From a virus: a stretch of DNA of 64,000 nucleotides. Of this stretch, positions 18,826-26,164 are shown piece after piece. The DNA lies in the IMG/VR virus record IMGVR_UViG_3300027509_000013, positions 62,001 to 126,000 of that record. The stretch is one strand, 5' to 3'. Every line of letters starts with the position of its first letter. The first letter of the stretch is position 1. Below the pieces are notes generated by a model. It searched no databases. It saw only the letters and a list, made by a program, of their open reading frames with translations, and was not told where the DNA came from. The position numbers and the translations under genes are program-made.

Positions 18826-19430
18826 TCCCACTCAATTAATTCGTCACTGTTATCTCCTTCGATGTAAATTCCTCTATGTGTAACCTTCTTGGCTTCAAGC
18901 TCAGTGTCATCAAAAATAAACTTGTCTCCTGCTATCAGATCATAGATGTTATAGATGATTCTAGTACCATCCTTCATCTGTTTTCTAGCTGATTTCGCTT
19001 TTTCATCTGCTAATTCATTGCCCGGATTGCCATTATGTGATCTTACCCACTTGACATATAGCTTTTTATCTAGTATTCTGGCTAAGTTGATCATTCGTTC
19101 CCAAAGGTGCCTAGCAAAGACTCTCTCTCCATTGCTTTTCATCCATCGATTGTGCTCCCAGGTGTACATCCACCTAGCGACTCCTAATGCTACATACTTA
19201 TTGTCTGTGTAAATTACTGCCTTTCTAAATGACTTGGTATTCTCTACTAGATACTGCAAACTGGCTAATACTGCTCTGACTTCTAACTCAGCACTGTTGC
19301 CTTCTCCATTTCCAAGATTGATTTTTGGGTCATTTCCATCTTCATAGATTACTGAAGCCCATCCTCCAAGACCACCTTTGCCCAAACCTGAGCCATCGGT
19401 GTAAATTGTTGTGTCATAATTCATTCTCAA
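18801..19430 (-). CDS. rnhA: Ribonuclease HI with C-terminal extension
   Basis: 209 residues. Removes RNA from RNA-DNA hybrids, for example replication primers. Catalytic residues are all visible: D12 in YTDGSG, E48 in NSAELE, D76 in IYTDNK and D142 in NELADEKA, with the expected H near SHNGN (132). The glycine-rich loop after motif I (GLGKGGLGGWASVIYEDG) and the VKWVRSHNG block are typical. Normal RNase HI is about 155 residues; residues 150-209 form an extra strand-rich tail (DKFIFDDTELEAKKV). It starts 3 bases after the 19433 gene, in the leftward chain that runs from 23455. Confidence 0.9.
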   Translation of the reverse strand: MRMNYDTTIYTDGSGLGKGGLGGWASVIYEDGNDPKINLGNGEGNSAELEVRAVLASLQYLVENTKSFRKAVIYTDNKYVALGVARWMYTWEHNRWMKSNGERVFARHLWERMINLARILDKKLYVKWVRSHNGNPGNELADEKAKSARKQMKDGTRIIYNIYDLIAGDKFIFDDTELEAKKVTHRGIYIEGDNSDELIEWDWERINIL

Positions 19431-19432
19431 AT

Positions 19433-19678
19433 CTACGAAAAAAATAAATTATTTTTATTAATAGTATCACTTTCTTCGTAGATGAGTTGAATTACTCCTT
19501 TTTTGATGTTTCTGATTTTGACTGAAAATTCGCTGATACTAATTCCTCGAGATGAGCAAAACTCTATCGCAGGATCTTCTACTTTGTGTCGGGGGATGCT
19601 TTGGTTGAAGTAATCAGACAATAGATCAAATTCTTCTGGATATAGTTCTTTTATAATTTTTTCTAAGGTCGTGGACAT
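19433..19678 (-). CDS. Small unknown protein
   Basis: 81 residues, helical and acidic N-terminus (LEKIIKELYPEEFDLLSDYF), then a strand pair (ISISEFSVKIRNIKKGVIQL). In the RNase H operon, 1 base after the neighbour. Not recognised. Confidence 0.55.
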   Translation of the reverse strand: MSTTLEKIIKELYPEEFDLLSDYFNQSIPRHKVEDPAIEFCSSRGISISEFSVKIRNIKKGVIQLIYEESDTINKNNLFFS

Positions 19679-19679
19679 T

Positions 19680-20045
19680 TTAGTAGAAGTCTCCGTTCAT
19701 TAATCTTCTTGGTGACCAGTGACTTAATCCCATTACTGTTAATGGCCTAATGATCCTTGATAGTCTGGCTATCAAAAAGTCTTCGTCTACATGAGTTTCT
19801 GCTTCTTTTCTATGCCATTCTTTGACTGTCACTCCTTTTGGAAATGGAGTGAGGTTTTTCATTTGATCAGTAACTAAAGGTGGCCATTCAGCGTAAGACT
19901 TGACTTTAGCGGCACCAAAATACTTGTAGATTGGCTTTAGTTCTTCTGCGTTTTCTAATTCCCAGGCTTGAACAGCTTCCATAGCTGATGTTGTCAAGTA
20001 GCTATTGTTGTTTGTACAGAATGAGTAATATTTAACTTCTAACAT
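19680..20045 (-). CDS. Unknown protein
   Basis: 121 residues. N-terminal strand (LEVKYYSFCTNNNSYLTTSA) then helices; the C-terminus has SHWSPRRLMNGDFY, basic and aromatic. In a tight leftward operon. Not recognised. Confidence 0.55.
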   Translation of the reverse strand: MLEVKYYSFCTNNNSYLTTSAMEAVQAWELENAEELKPIYKYFGAAKVKSYAEWPPLVTDQMKNLTPFPKGVTVKEWHRKEAETHVDEDFLIARLSRIIRPLTVMGLSHWSPRRLMNGDFY

Positions 20046-20046
20046 T

Positions 20047-20385
20047 TTAGTTCATTGTTGCTTTTATGAATATCATACCTATATCAACATTAAAGAACAG
20101 TTTTTTATTTGAGCACTGCTCTAAAACCTTATAATAGATTCCTTCCTGGTCTTTATACTGTTTTTCTGCTCTCTCGTTGATAACACCGTGTATTATGGCT
20201 ACTTTGTCATACATATCTAAAGACTTACACACCCTACATAGCCTATGTAGTGCTTCCATTTTGTACTTAGAAACAAGACTAGCAAAGAACTCGTTTTTCA
20301 AATAAACAATCTCTACTTTCGGTAATTGACTGTATATCAATCTATCTTCTTCAGACTTAAACTTATCTTTTCTTTTATCAGACAT
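20047..20385 (-). CDS. Unknown helical protein
   Basis: 112 residues, mostly helical with a charged N-terminus (KRKDKFKSEEDRLIYS) and a Cys pair (LHRLCRVCKSL, about 44-48). Overlaps the upstream gene by 8 bases. Not recognised. Confidence 0.55.
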   Translation of the reverse strand: MSDKRKDKFKSEEDRLIYSQLPKVEIVYLKNEFFASLVSKYKMEALHRLCRVCKSLDMYDKVAIIHGVINERAEKQYKDQEGIYYKVLEQCSNKKLFFNVDIGMIFIKATMN

Positions 20386-21052
20386 GATCTGCTCTTAGTA
20401 TTTCCATCAACAAGGTACGGTTTATTCCATATTTATACTCAGAAATATTAGATAAATCTTTAATGCATCTTCTAAGTTTTTTGTCTACAGAGTTAAAAGA
20501 AAGTTCTGGAATCCCTGGATCGATACTACTCCAATGCTTTACATCTTGGTTCTGAGAAATCAATAAAGCATTTAATCCAATTGATAATGCTAGTAGTTTT
20601 CTATTGAATGCCAATTGGACAAATTCTGTCTTGTCTTCTTCTGTCGAAACACCAGGTATAGCTACTTGGCCATCAAATATTGGTTTTTTGATTTTAATAG
20701 CATACTTTAGGAATTCAAGTATTTTATTGAAGTAGATCTGAGAGATAAACATTTGCCTATGCTTTCTCATCTCGTAATAGCATGCATGCATATCATGTGC
20801 ATACTGGGTATCGACAAAGAGAGATTGGACTGTGTTGATATCACCTATGCTTAGCATTTCATAGAAAGTATAAGTATTATGATTTATTGAATGCTCGTTG
20901 TTTGGATCATTTTGGAGCTCGCCGATATCCATCAGTATGATATCTTCTACTGGCTCTAGGTAGACTTTGATTCTAAGGTTACTCATGAGATCGTCGAATC
21001 CCATTGGTTCTGTACCTGTAATTACATCAAATAGTAGTTTGTACTGTTCCAT
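20378..21052 (-). CDS. Predicted degenerate nucleotidyltransferase-fold protein
   Basis: 224 residues. The order TGTEPMGFDDLMSNLRIKVY and YLEPVEDI near the N-terminus, then YTFYEMLSIGD, VQSLFVDTQYA and a FISQIYFNKILEFL helix, resembles phage proteins of the DNA polymerase beta-like nucleotidyltransferase superfamily, where the first block is G-S-x-G then SDxD. Here the acidic catalytic pair is missing (DLMSNLR), so if related it is probably inactive or very divergent. It is moderately acidic overall. Confidence 0.4.
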   Translation of the reverse strand: MEQYKLLFDVITGTEPMGFDDLMSNLRIKVYLEPVEDIILMDIGELQNDPNNEHSINHNTYTFYEMLSIGDINTVQSLFVDTQYAHDMHACYYEMRKHRQMFISQIYFNKILEFLKYAIKIKKPIFDGQVAIPGVSTEEDKTEFVQLAFNRKLLALSIGLNALLISQNQDVKHWSSIDPGIPELSFNSVDKKLRRCIKDLSNISEYKYGINRTLLMEILRADHV

Positions 21053-21170
21053 TAGTCGTCTGGTTTTTTACTTTGTGTTTACATTTGCCACACTGCTTAT
21101 GGCATATCGGCCTTCCTGTTTTCTGCTTCGCACAGTAGAATGTAGGAGTATTCTTTGATGAATGTTTCAT
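21027..21170 (-). CDS. 47-residue Cys-rich protein in an overlapping frame
   Basis: ATG at 21170 to TGA at 21027. It fills the 44-base gap between the genes at 20378 and 21097 and overlaps both in another frame. The peptide is basic with Cys at 13, 23, 27 and 30 (YCAK, ICHKQCGKCKHK), a plausible zinc site. The Cys spacing and exact fit argue for a real gene. Confidence 0.4.
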   Translation of the reverse strand: MKHSSKNTPTFYCAKQKTGRPICHKQCGKCKHKVKNQTTNGTVQTTI

Positions 21171-21555
21171 AGTTTGTTTCTTTTTCAGAACATGAATCGA
21201 TTATGTTTTGAAACTCATGGAAAAAAGATAATCTCTTATATTCTCCTTTAACCATTCCGCTGATTGTCTTAGTCTTTATTTCTATAACAAATAAATCAGC
21301 AAGAGGCTTGTAAATGGCATATTGGATATTAGCAAAATCCATTTCAGTCCAATCGATTAATATCGAATTACTTATTTCAATTGGTTGATAATATTCTAAA
21401 ACTTCTTTGTAGTCTTTCTTGTAGTTCTTTTCTCCATTTTCGAATAGATCAGTTAAGTACAATCCATCAGGTGCTACATAGTCTACTTTTACTAAGTCAG
21501 AACTATCTTTCTTTTTTATGAAGTTACCTCTTCTTAAATTATGTCTCCAGTCCAT
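21097..21555 (-). CDS. Unknown protein
   Basis: 152 residues. A basic N-terminus (WRHNLRRGNFIKKKDS) is followed by strand-rich sequence (LVKVDYVAPDGLYLTDLFEN; LFVIEIKTKTISGMVKGEY) and helices. The pattern of strands with charged loops resembles a small beta domain. First gene in the chain toward RNase H; the 102-base gap 21556-21657 before it has no clear promoter. Not recognised. Confidence 0.55.
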   Translation of the reverse strand: MDWRHNLRRGNFIKKKDSSDLVKVDYVAPDGLYLTDLFENGEKNYKKDYKEVLEYYQPIEISNSILIDWTEMDFANIQYAIYKPLADLFVIEIKTKTISGMVKGEYKRLSFFHEFQNIIDSCSEKETNYETFIKEYSYILLCEAENRKADMP

Positions 21556-21657
21556 GTTTTATTTATTAAAATATTTTTTATATACGTATCTTATTACAAA
21601 GATTATATTTATCTTTGTTTCATGTCGCATTATGTGGACTATATAAAGGTTTGCCCT

Positions 21658-22575
21658 TTAGATAGAGACACTGGGAGGACAAGCAAGTAGAGAAGCAGTA
21701 GCTTTAGTATTTACCTCAATAGTACTACTCTCTTCCTCGACTAAAGAAGAGCACCCGCTCTTCTTTTTTTTATTCACTCTTTTAGAATCTAATGGTATGT
21801 TGTAAATAGACCATGCCTTTTGATACATACTAAAGTAGATATTGAAACCATTCTTGGTTTTATACTTACGATATTTGTATTCAAGACAAGGATTGGCCTT
21901 CATTACTTCATTTAGGTTACCACCAAATATTTCATTTACTTCTTTCGAATCACATTTGAACAAAAGTATCTTCTTAATCACTAAAGAAGGATGTAAGTAA
22001 TTCCACGAAGTTGATTTGCTTAGTTTGACACATTGCGATATCTTAGAGAGAGAGGCCCCAATGTCACAAGTCTTATAGACATGTTCTGTAACATCTAGTT
22101 TTTCAATACCGAACCTATTAAAGGTACTGGCATCATTCCTAACATATTTTTTATTCGCAAAAGCCCACCTATAGCGTCTCTGTACTATCGTGGCAGCCTG
22201 CTGTAGAATTTGAGTCATAAAAGCTTTGTAGCTCTTTATGTGCTTCTTATAAAGCCTCACTCTAGTCCTTCCAACGTGCTTGAAAATTTTATTTTTACCA
22301 AAGACTATAACATTGTCTTTAGAAATTTTAACTAATTGTAATTTCTCTAATTTGTCGATAGCTCTATAGCATTGTGATCTACTAAGATTTGTAGTCTTGC
22401 TAAACTCTCGAACTAATACACTTCTTTTTTCCCAACCTTTACCTGCTGTTAGGTAACTCAATACATTATAATACCAAAACTCCTTCGATAGATCTCTACC
22501 GAAAAAGTGAACTGCAGTGCTCATATCTACTAGAGCTACATGCTGAATATTATTGTGTTGGTTATCTTGCTGCAA
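21658..22575 (-). CDS. Winged-helix DNA-binding protein
   Basis: 305 residues. A winged-helix domain lies at about 48-92: LVREFSKTTNLSRSQCYRAI is the helix-turn-helix and LQLVKISKDNVIVF the wing. A second possible helix-turn-helix is at about 175-195 (GASLSKISQCVKLSKSTSW). The C-terminus is basic (KRVNKKKKSG) then Ser/Thr-rich. It could be a replication initiator or a transcription regulator. Start overlaps the nuclease gene by 14 bases, so they are coexpressed. Confidence 0.6.
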   Translation of the reverse strand: MQQDNQHNNIQHVALVDMSTAVHFFGRDLSKEFWYYNVLSYLTAGKGWEKRSVLVREFSKTTNLSRSQCYRAIDKLEKLQLVKISKDNVIVFGKNKIFKHVGRTRVRLYKKHIKSYKAFMTQILQQAATIVQRRYRWAFANKKYVRNDASTFNRFGIEKLDVTEHVYKTCDIGASLSKISQCVKLSKSTSWNYLHPSLVIKKILLFKCDSKEVNEIFGGNLNEVMKANPCLEYKYRKYKTKNGFNIYFSMYQKAWSIYNIPLDSKRVNKKKKSGCSSLVEEESSTIEVNTKATASLLACPPSVSI

Positions 22576-23455
22576 AGTGATTTATCATAAGTTTTGATTC
22601 TTTTAATCTGATTGGGAGCGGAAGGTACATCTTTTTATCTCTTTTCGGTTTCTTCAGCTTCATATTTTTGCTCGGAACATGGGAAATATACATCCCGATT
22701 GTTTTTATACCATCGTCCAATAGGAAATTTGCATAGCAACTCATCTTCATTGAATAGTAGTTTGCCTTAGAGTCCGCAATGTAAGAAAAAGGTGCCGGCC
22801 ATACCTGGCTCTTGTCGAAAGTACTGAAGCTTAGCTTAGCATCTGTCTTATAATCTCCAATAGTAGCTAAGAATTGGCTACCGGTCCAATACAACCATAA
22901 AATATCTGCCTGCCCTGCCAACCTATTAGCATGATCAACACACAAAGCTTCCAGAACTACTACATTTTCCCTGTAATTCTTCTTTATGAAGTCAATCACA
23001 TACTTGTTGTCATACCCAGGTCCTGTAGGCCTGACTATCACTCTGTACCTACAATTGTCAAATGGATTAAAGACAAATTCATCCTTAGCAATGAAATCCT
23101 CACAAACAAAATGTATAGCGGTACCATCAGATGATGTAGATTCACCTCTTTGAGCCCATTCAACAACATAAGCAGCTCCTTTCTCTTCTATTTCCTTAAT
23201 CTCTTCAGCTGTATGCCTTTGCTCAGCTAACCTAATCATTATCTCTAGTATATCATCATTAGCCCAATGCCCAGATATCTTCTTAGCTTCTTGCCAAAGA
23301 TCTTCATTGAAATTACGATAAGCTTTCATTATAGCAGTATCAGGATTGAACTTCTTTTTGTACTTGTTAGTAATTCTACTCACAGAAGTTAATAAACCAA
23401 TATCATCTTGATAGATGTGTCCTTCGTCAGTAAATAATATTGGTCCTTTTGTCAT
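22562..23455 (-). CDS. PD-(D/E)XK nuclease
   Basis: 297 residues. After an N-terminal helical region, AIHFVCEDF (about 120), then GQADILW (about 180) and IGDYKTD (about 195) match the E...D...(D/E)xK core of the PD-(D/E)XK superfamily: E in CEDF, D in QADI, D and K in GDYKT. A KANYYSMKMSCYANFLL helix follows, as in Cas4/RecB-type nucleases. It likely processes phage DNA ends or recombination intermediates. It has its own leftward promoter (23472-23479) and leads the leftward operon. Confidence 0.75.
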   Translation of the reverse strand: MTKGPILFTDEGHIYQDDIGLLTSVSRITNKYKKKFNPDTAIMKAYRNFNEDLWQEAKKISGHWANDDILEIMIRLAEQRHTAEEIKEIEEKGAAYVVEWAQRGESTSSDGTAIHFVCEDFIAKDEFVFNPFDNCRYRVIVRPTGPGYDNKYVIDFIKKNYRENVVVLEALCVDHANRLAGQADILWLYWTGSQFLATIGDYKTDAKLSFSTFDKSQVWPAPFSYIADSKANYYSMKMSCYANFLLDDGIKTIGMYISHVPSKNMKLKKPKRDKKMYLPLPIRLKESKLMINHFAAR

Positions 23456-23459
23456 TGTG

Positions 23460-23490
23460 TTTGTTGTTATGCAAATTTATCATATATTTG
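23460..23490 (+). promoter_or_regulatory. Late-region promoter, rightward
   Basis: TTTG (23460-23463), exactly 19 bases, TATATTTG (23483-23490): the best match to the Bacteroidota promoter in the window. The predicted start near 23495 gives a leader of about 19 bases to ATG at 23514. Confidence 0.75.
23472..23479 (-). promoter_or_regulatory. Predicted -7 box for the nuclease operon, leftward
   Basis: Leftward TAAATTTG fits TAnnTTTG and overlaps the spacer of the rightward promoter, so the two may compete. The -33 is poor. ATG at 23455 would have a leader of about 12 bases. Confidence 0.5.
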
Positions 23491-23513
23491 CAATAATAAT
23501 AAAATTTTTTTTA

Positions 23514-23948
23514 ATGGAAAACGGCGAAGTTAAAAATATACCTATATCAACAAACTCTTTAGAAGAGTTTGTAAAGTGGGGTGTCGGTATCTATTCTTTG
23601 GTTCTAATTAATACAGAAAGATCATTTGTTAAATTAGAGAGAGAGATATTCGAGCACATGATCATCAATCAGCTTGAACACGGCATACCTAAAGATAAAA
23701 CTGAAATGGAAATTTTAGCGAATCGATTAGTTGTTAGTAAAGTCACGAAATCTAGTGCCAGTTTCTTTACAACTCTTACCACTATGTATAAAAAGGGATT
23801 CATTCATAAATGTAAATCTGAAGGATATGCTAAAGTAGATCCAGAATTTCTGAAGGGATTACGGTCTGCTGATATTTTCTTTAACATTAAACTTGAAGGG
23901 AATGCCAAAAACATACTACAAGGAAACACTGTGGATCAAGGTGTTTAA
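23514..23948 (+). CDS. Unknown protein, first rightward late gene
   Basis: 144 residues from ATG at 23514, 24 bases after the -7 box. Helical, with KVTKSSASFFTTLTTMYKKG that could be a winged-helix-like segment (about 78-97). Position behind the strongest promoter suggests an early-late regulatory or packaging role, but no family is recognised. Confidence 0.55.
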   Translation: MENGEVKNIPISTNSLEEFVKWGVGIYSLVLINTERSFVKLEREIFEHMIINQLEHGIPKDKTEMEILANRLVVSKVTKSSASFFTTLTTMYKKGFIHKCKSEGYAKVDPEFLKGLRSADIFFNIKLEGNAKNILQGNTVDQGV

Positions 23949-24558
23949 TGAGGCCTATGAGATTCTTAAAGAAGATCCAAGGTTTAATCAAAAATGTAAT
24001 GCAGTTGATGTTAGAAAGTTTTATTCTTATTACTTTCGGTATTGTAGAACATGCATGAATACATTTCTGTTTCCAATAATTCACATTCCCGGATTAATGA
24101 AGATAGAACCAAGCGTGGCAAAGCTCAAAAAATTGCTGCGAAAAATATTCAAAGGTCAAAAAAGAATAGGGAATAAAACAGAAGAAGAGTACAACAAGCA
24201 TTTTTACCGAATATATGAAGCATATGTAAGAGGTAAATTTGGAACATATAACGAAAAATATTTATCTAAAAGATTTAAGTCAAATGAAAGAATCCGTTTT
24301 AAAGAAACTCAGTTTATTGGAAGAGGCAAGATTGCAAGCACTTCGAAGTTTTTTCGAAGAATATCCAAAACTTTCAGAGAGAGAGGAATCGATCTTGAAT
24401 ACGCAGACTCTAAAATCAAACACAGCCGTCATAGAGATTTGCTATTACAAAGACCCAAGCATGGAGAAGATAATGAATCTTCAGGATTCTTTGCGAAACA
24501 AGTTAGACGATCTGTACAAGATAATCCCTTACGGCTACGTCCATCACGCAGGACCTGA
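23902..24558 (+). CDS. Unknown basic protein with out-of-frame 3' overlap
   Basis: Starts at ATG 23902 (overlapping the previous gene by 47 bases). The first ~130 residues look like genuine basic helical protein (WIKVFNEAYEILKEDPRFNQ; YNKHFYRIYEAYVRGKFG). From about 24284 the same DNA is read in another frame by the next gene, and the sequence here becomes Arg/Ser-rich and low in order. Either a long tail overprinted on the next gene, or a frameshift joins the two. Confidence 0.5.
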   Translation: MPKTYYKETLWIKVFNEAYEILKEDPRFNQKCNAVDVRKFYSYYFRYCRTCMNTFLFPIIHIPGLMKIEPSVAKLKKLLRKIFKGQKRIGNKTEEEYNKHFYRIYEAYVRGKFGTYNEKYLSKRFKSNERIRFKETQFIGRGKIASTSKFFRRISKTFRERGIDLEYADSKIKHSRHRDLLLQRPKHGEDNESSGFFAKQVRRSVQDNPLRLRPSRRT

Positions 24559-24940
24559 TTTTGGTTATACAGTCAAGAACAATATTAGCTTAATTGGTGA
24601 AGGACCATATTCAACTGTTCTTCCTGAAGAACAGTTTATTTCAGTAAAATCAGGAACTTATGTTCAGTTCCAAGACTACTACATGAAGAGCATAAAGAAC
24701 CCTGGATTCGCTCACTTCATGAATAATTCTCACTCAGAGTCAAACATGACTAAAGTATCAGGTCAGCCAAACTTCTGGCACCATAAATACTTTGAATTCT
24801 TTGGAGACATGATTAAATTTATTGACCCAATTAAAAAGCCAGTAGCACACGATTTCTTTAAAATCGAAGTTACAACTGATTTAGTCTCATCTTTCATCGA
24901 AGATCTAGATGGATTTAAATTAGCGATAGGATGCAAATAG
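24284..24940 (+). CDS. Unknown protein
   Basis: 218 residues from ATG 24284 (an in-frame TTG lies at 24239). N-terminal coiled-coil-like helix (VLKKLSLLEEARLQALRSFF), then alpha/beta with aromatic residues (KYFEFFGDMIKFIDPIKKPV). It reads as normal protein throughout, including the 275 bases shared with the previous gene. Stop overlaps the next start by 10 bases. Not recognised. Confidence 0.6.
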   Translation: MKESVLKKLSLLEEARLQALRSFFEEYPKLSEREESILNTQTLKSNTAVIEICYYKDPSMEKIMNLQDSLRNKLDDLYKIIPYGYVHHAGPDFGYTVKNNISLIGEGPYSTVLPEEQFISVKSGTYVQFQDYYMKSIKNPGFAHFMNNSHSESNMTKVSGQPNFWHHKYFEFFGDMIKFIDPIKKPVAHDFFKIEVTTDLVSSFIEDLDGFKLAIGCK

Positions 24941-25425
24941 CATTGATCATAGTGGTAGTACTTTATTCTATAGGAGCAGGATTAGCTGTTTCTAAGAACT
25001 CTCAAATGAAAAGGAATGACTACAAAGGTATTCCTTGGATACAGTGCTTTAGTCCTATCAAAATGCTTAGCTTTTGCGTAGGCATGATGGCCGCCAAGTT
25101 CAAAGATGAATCGATCGATAACTTTTTTGCAAAAAAGAAAGTCTCTTTAATAACTGGTCGATTATTTTTGAATCCATTTAATCTATTTGTTCCTGACTTT
25201 ATAATTGAACAATTCTGGAACAGATGGAACACTTTCCCTTGTAGATTTGAATGTGCTAAAACAACTGACTCTAAGTGTATTGAAAATACTAAATGCGCCT
25301 GCAGTGGTAGAGGATTATTATTTAGTCCATTTGAATCATGCCCAACCCAAAAATATGTTAAATTCTTTTGGAGAAAATCTAAATGGATAGAATATAAAAA
25401 ATTAAATAATTTACAAAACTTATAA
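24931..25425 (+). CDS. Membrane-anchored Cys-containing unknown protein
   Basis: 164 residues. N-terminal hydrophobic helix (about 2-21, IALIIVVVLYSIGAGLAV), a second apolar stretch (about 45-58), then a Cys-rich C-terminal part (CRFECAKTTDSKC; CACSGRG). Unusual for a late gene upstream of packaging. Not recognised. Confidence 0.55.
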   Translation: MQIALIIVVVLYSIGAGLAVSKNSQMKRNDYKGIPWIQCFSPIKMLSFCVGMMAAKFKDESIDNFFAKKKVSLITGRLFLNPFNLFVPDFIIEQFWNRWNTFPCRFECAKTTDSKCIENTKCACSGRGLLFSPFESCPTQKYVKFFWRKSKWIEYKKLNNLQNL

Positions 25426-25439
25426 ATTTTAAATTTAAA

Positions 25440-25889
25440 ATGAGCAATTTTAATCGAGAAGTATTTAACAAGATTAGAGAAACAATTCCTCAGTATTTAG
25501 AGGTTGAAACAGAAGCAGGAGTTGACAAAGAAACAACTATTCGAATTCCATTTGATGTTGGTCAGCAAATCCAAACTGCCGTATTTCTTTGTGGATGCAC
25601 AGATGTAAGGTTTGAAGCTGCATTTGAGAACCCAGACAAGCCAAGGGAATGTACTGGATATTTACTCAAGTTTGTTTATAAGCCAAAGAAAGTTCAAGAT
25701 TGGGGGCAAGCTAAAAATACTCATCTAGGACAAGTTGTAGAAGCCTACATTCTTGGTGATGATGGACAACCTGCTAATCGAAACATAGGAAAAGGTGTGA
25801 CTGTTTCAATCGTAAACACAGTAAAAGCTCGTTATAACTTTAAGCTGTTAGCGATTACGTCAAACCCAGCACTATTGAATGAGACTTAG
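25440..25889 (+). CDS. Unknown strand-rich protein
   Basis: 149 residues, mainly strands (TTIRIPFDVGQQIQTAVFL; GYLLKFVYKPKKVQDWG) ending in a VTVSIVNTVKARYNFKLLAI segment. Fold suggests a small beta-barrel or OB-like domain; not recognised. Confidence 0.55.
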   Translation: MSNFNREVFNKIRETIPQYLEVETEAGVDKETTIRIPFDVGQQIQTAVFLCGCTDVRFEAAFENPDKPRECTGYLLKFVYKPKKVQDWGQAKNTHLGQVVEAYILGDDGQPANRNIGKGVTVSIVNTVKARYNFKLLAITSNPALLNET

Positions 25890-26148
25890 AACATTATCAG
25901 GAAAAGAAGTATTACACTGTTTTAGAGATTGCAAGGTGATGGATATCCAGAAGCCACCTTGCAATCTTTGTGTTTCAAAGATGGAGAAGTCACTTAGTAA
26001 AAGGAATATCTCTATAACCGAGACAAAACACGTCTTAGAACCACAAGAAGAGAGGATGAATATGACATTTGATCAACTCTGGTGGGCCAATGGTCCAACA
26101 CCTTGCAGAATACCAGGTTATAAGCCCGTATTAAAAAGGCAAGAATAA
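25879..26148 (+). CDS. Small Cys-containing unknown protein
   Basis: 89 residues with C14, C18 and a CNLC pair (about 28-31), possibly zinc-binding, and LWWANGPTPCRIPGY at the C-terminus. Overlaps the previous gene by 11 bases. TnpB follows after 55 bases. Confidence 0.5.
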   Translation: MRLRTLSGKEVLHCFRDCKVMDIQKPPCNLCVSKMEKSLSKRNISITETKHVLEPQEERMNMTFDQLWWANGPTPCRIPGYKPVLKRQE

Positions 26149-26164
26149 AGTCCTTTTTTTAATT

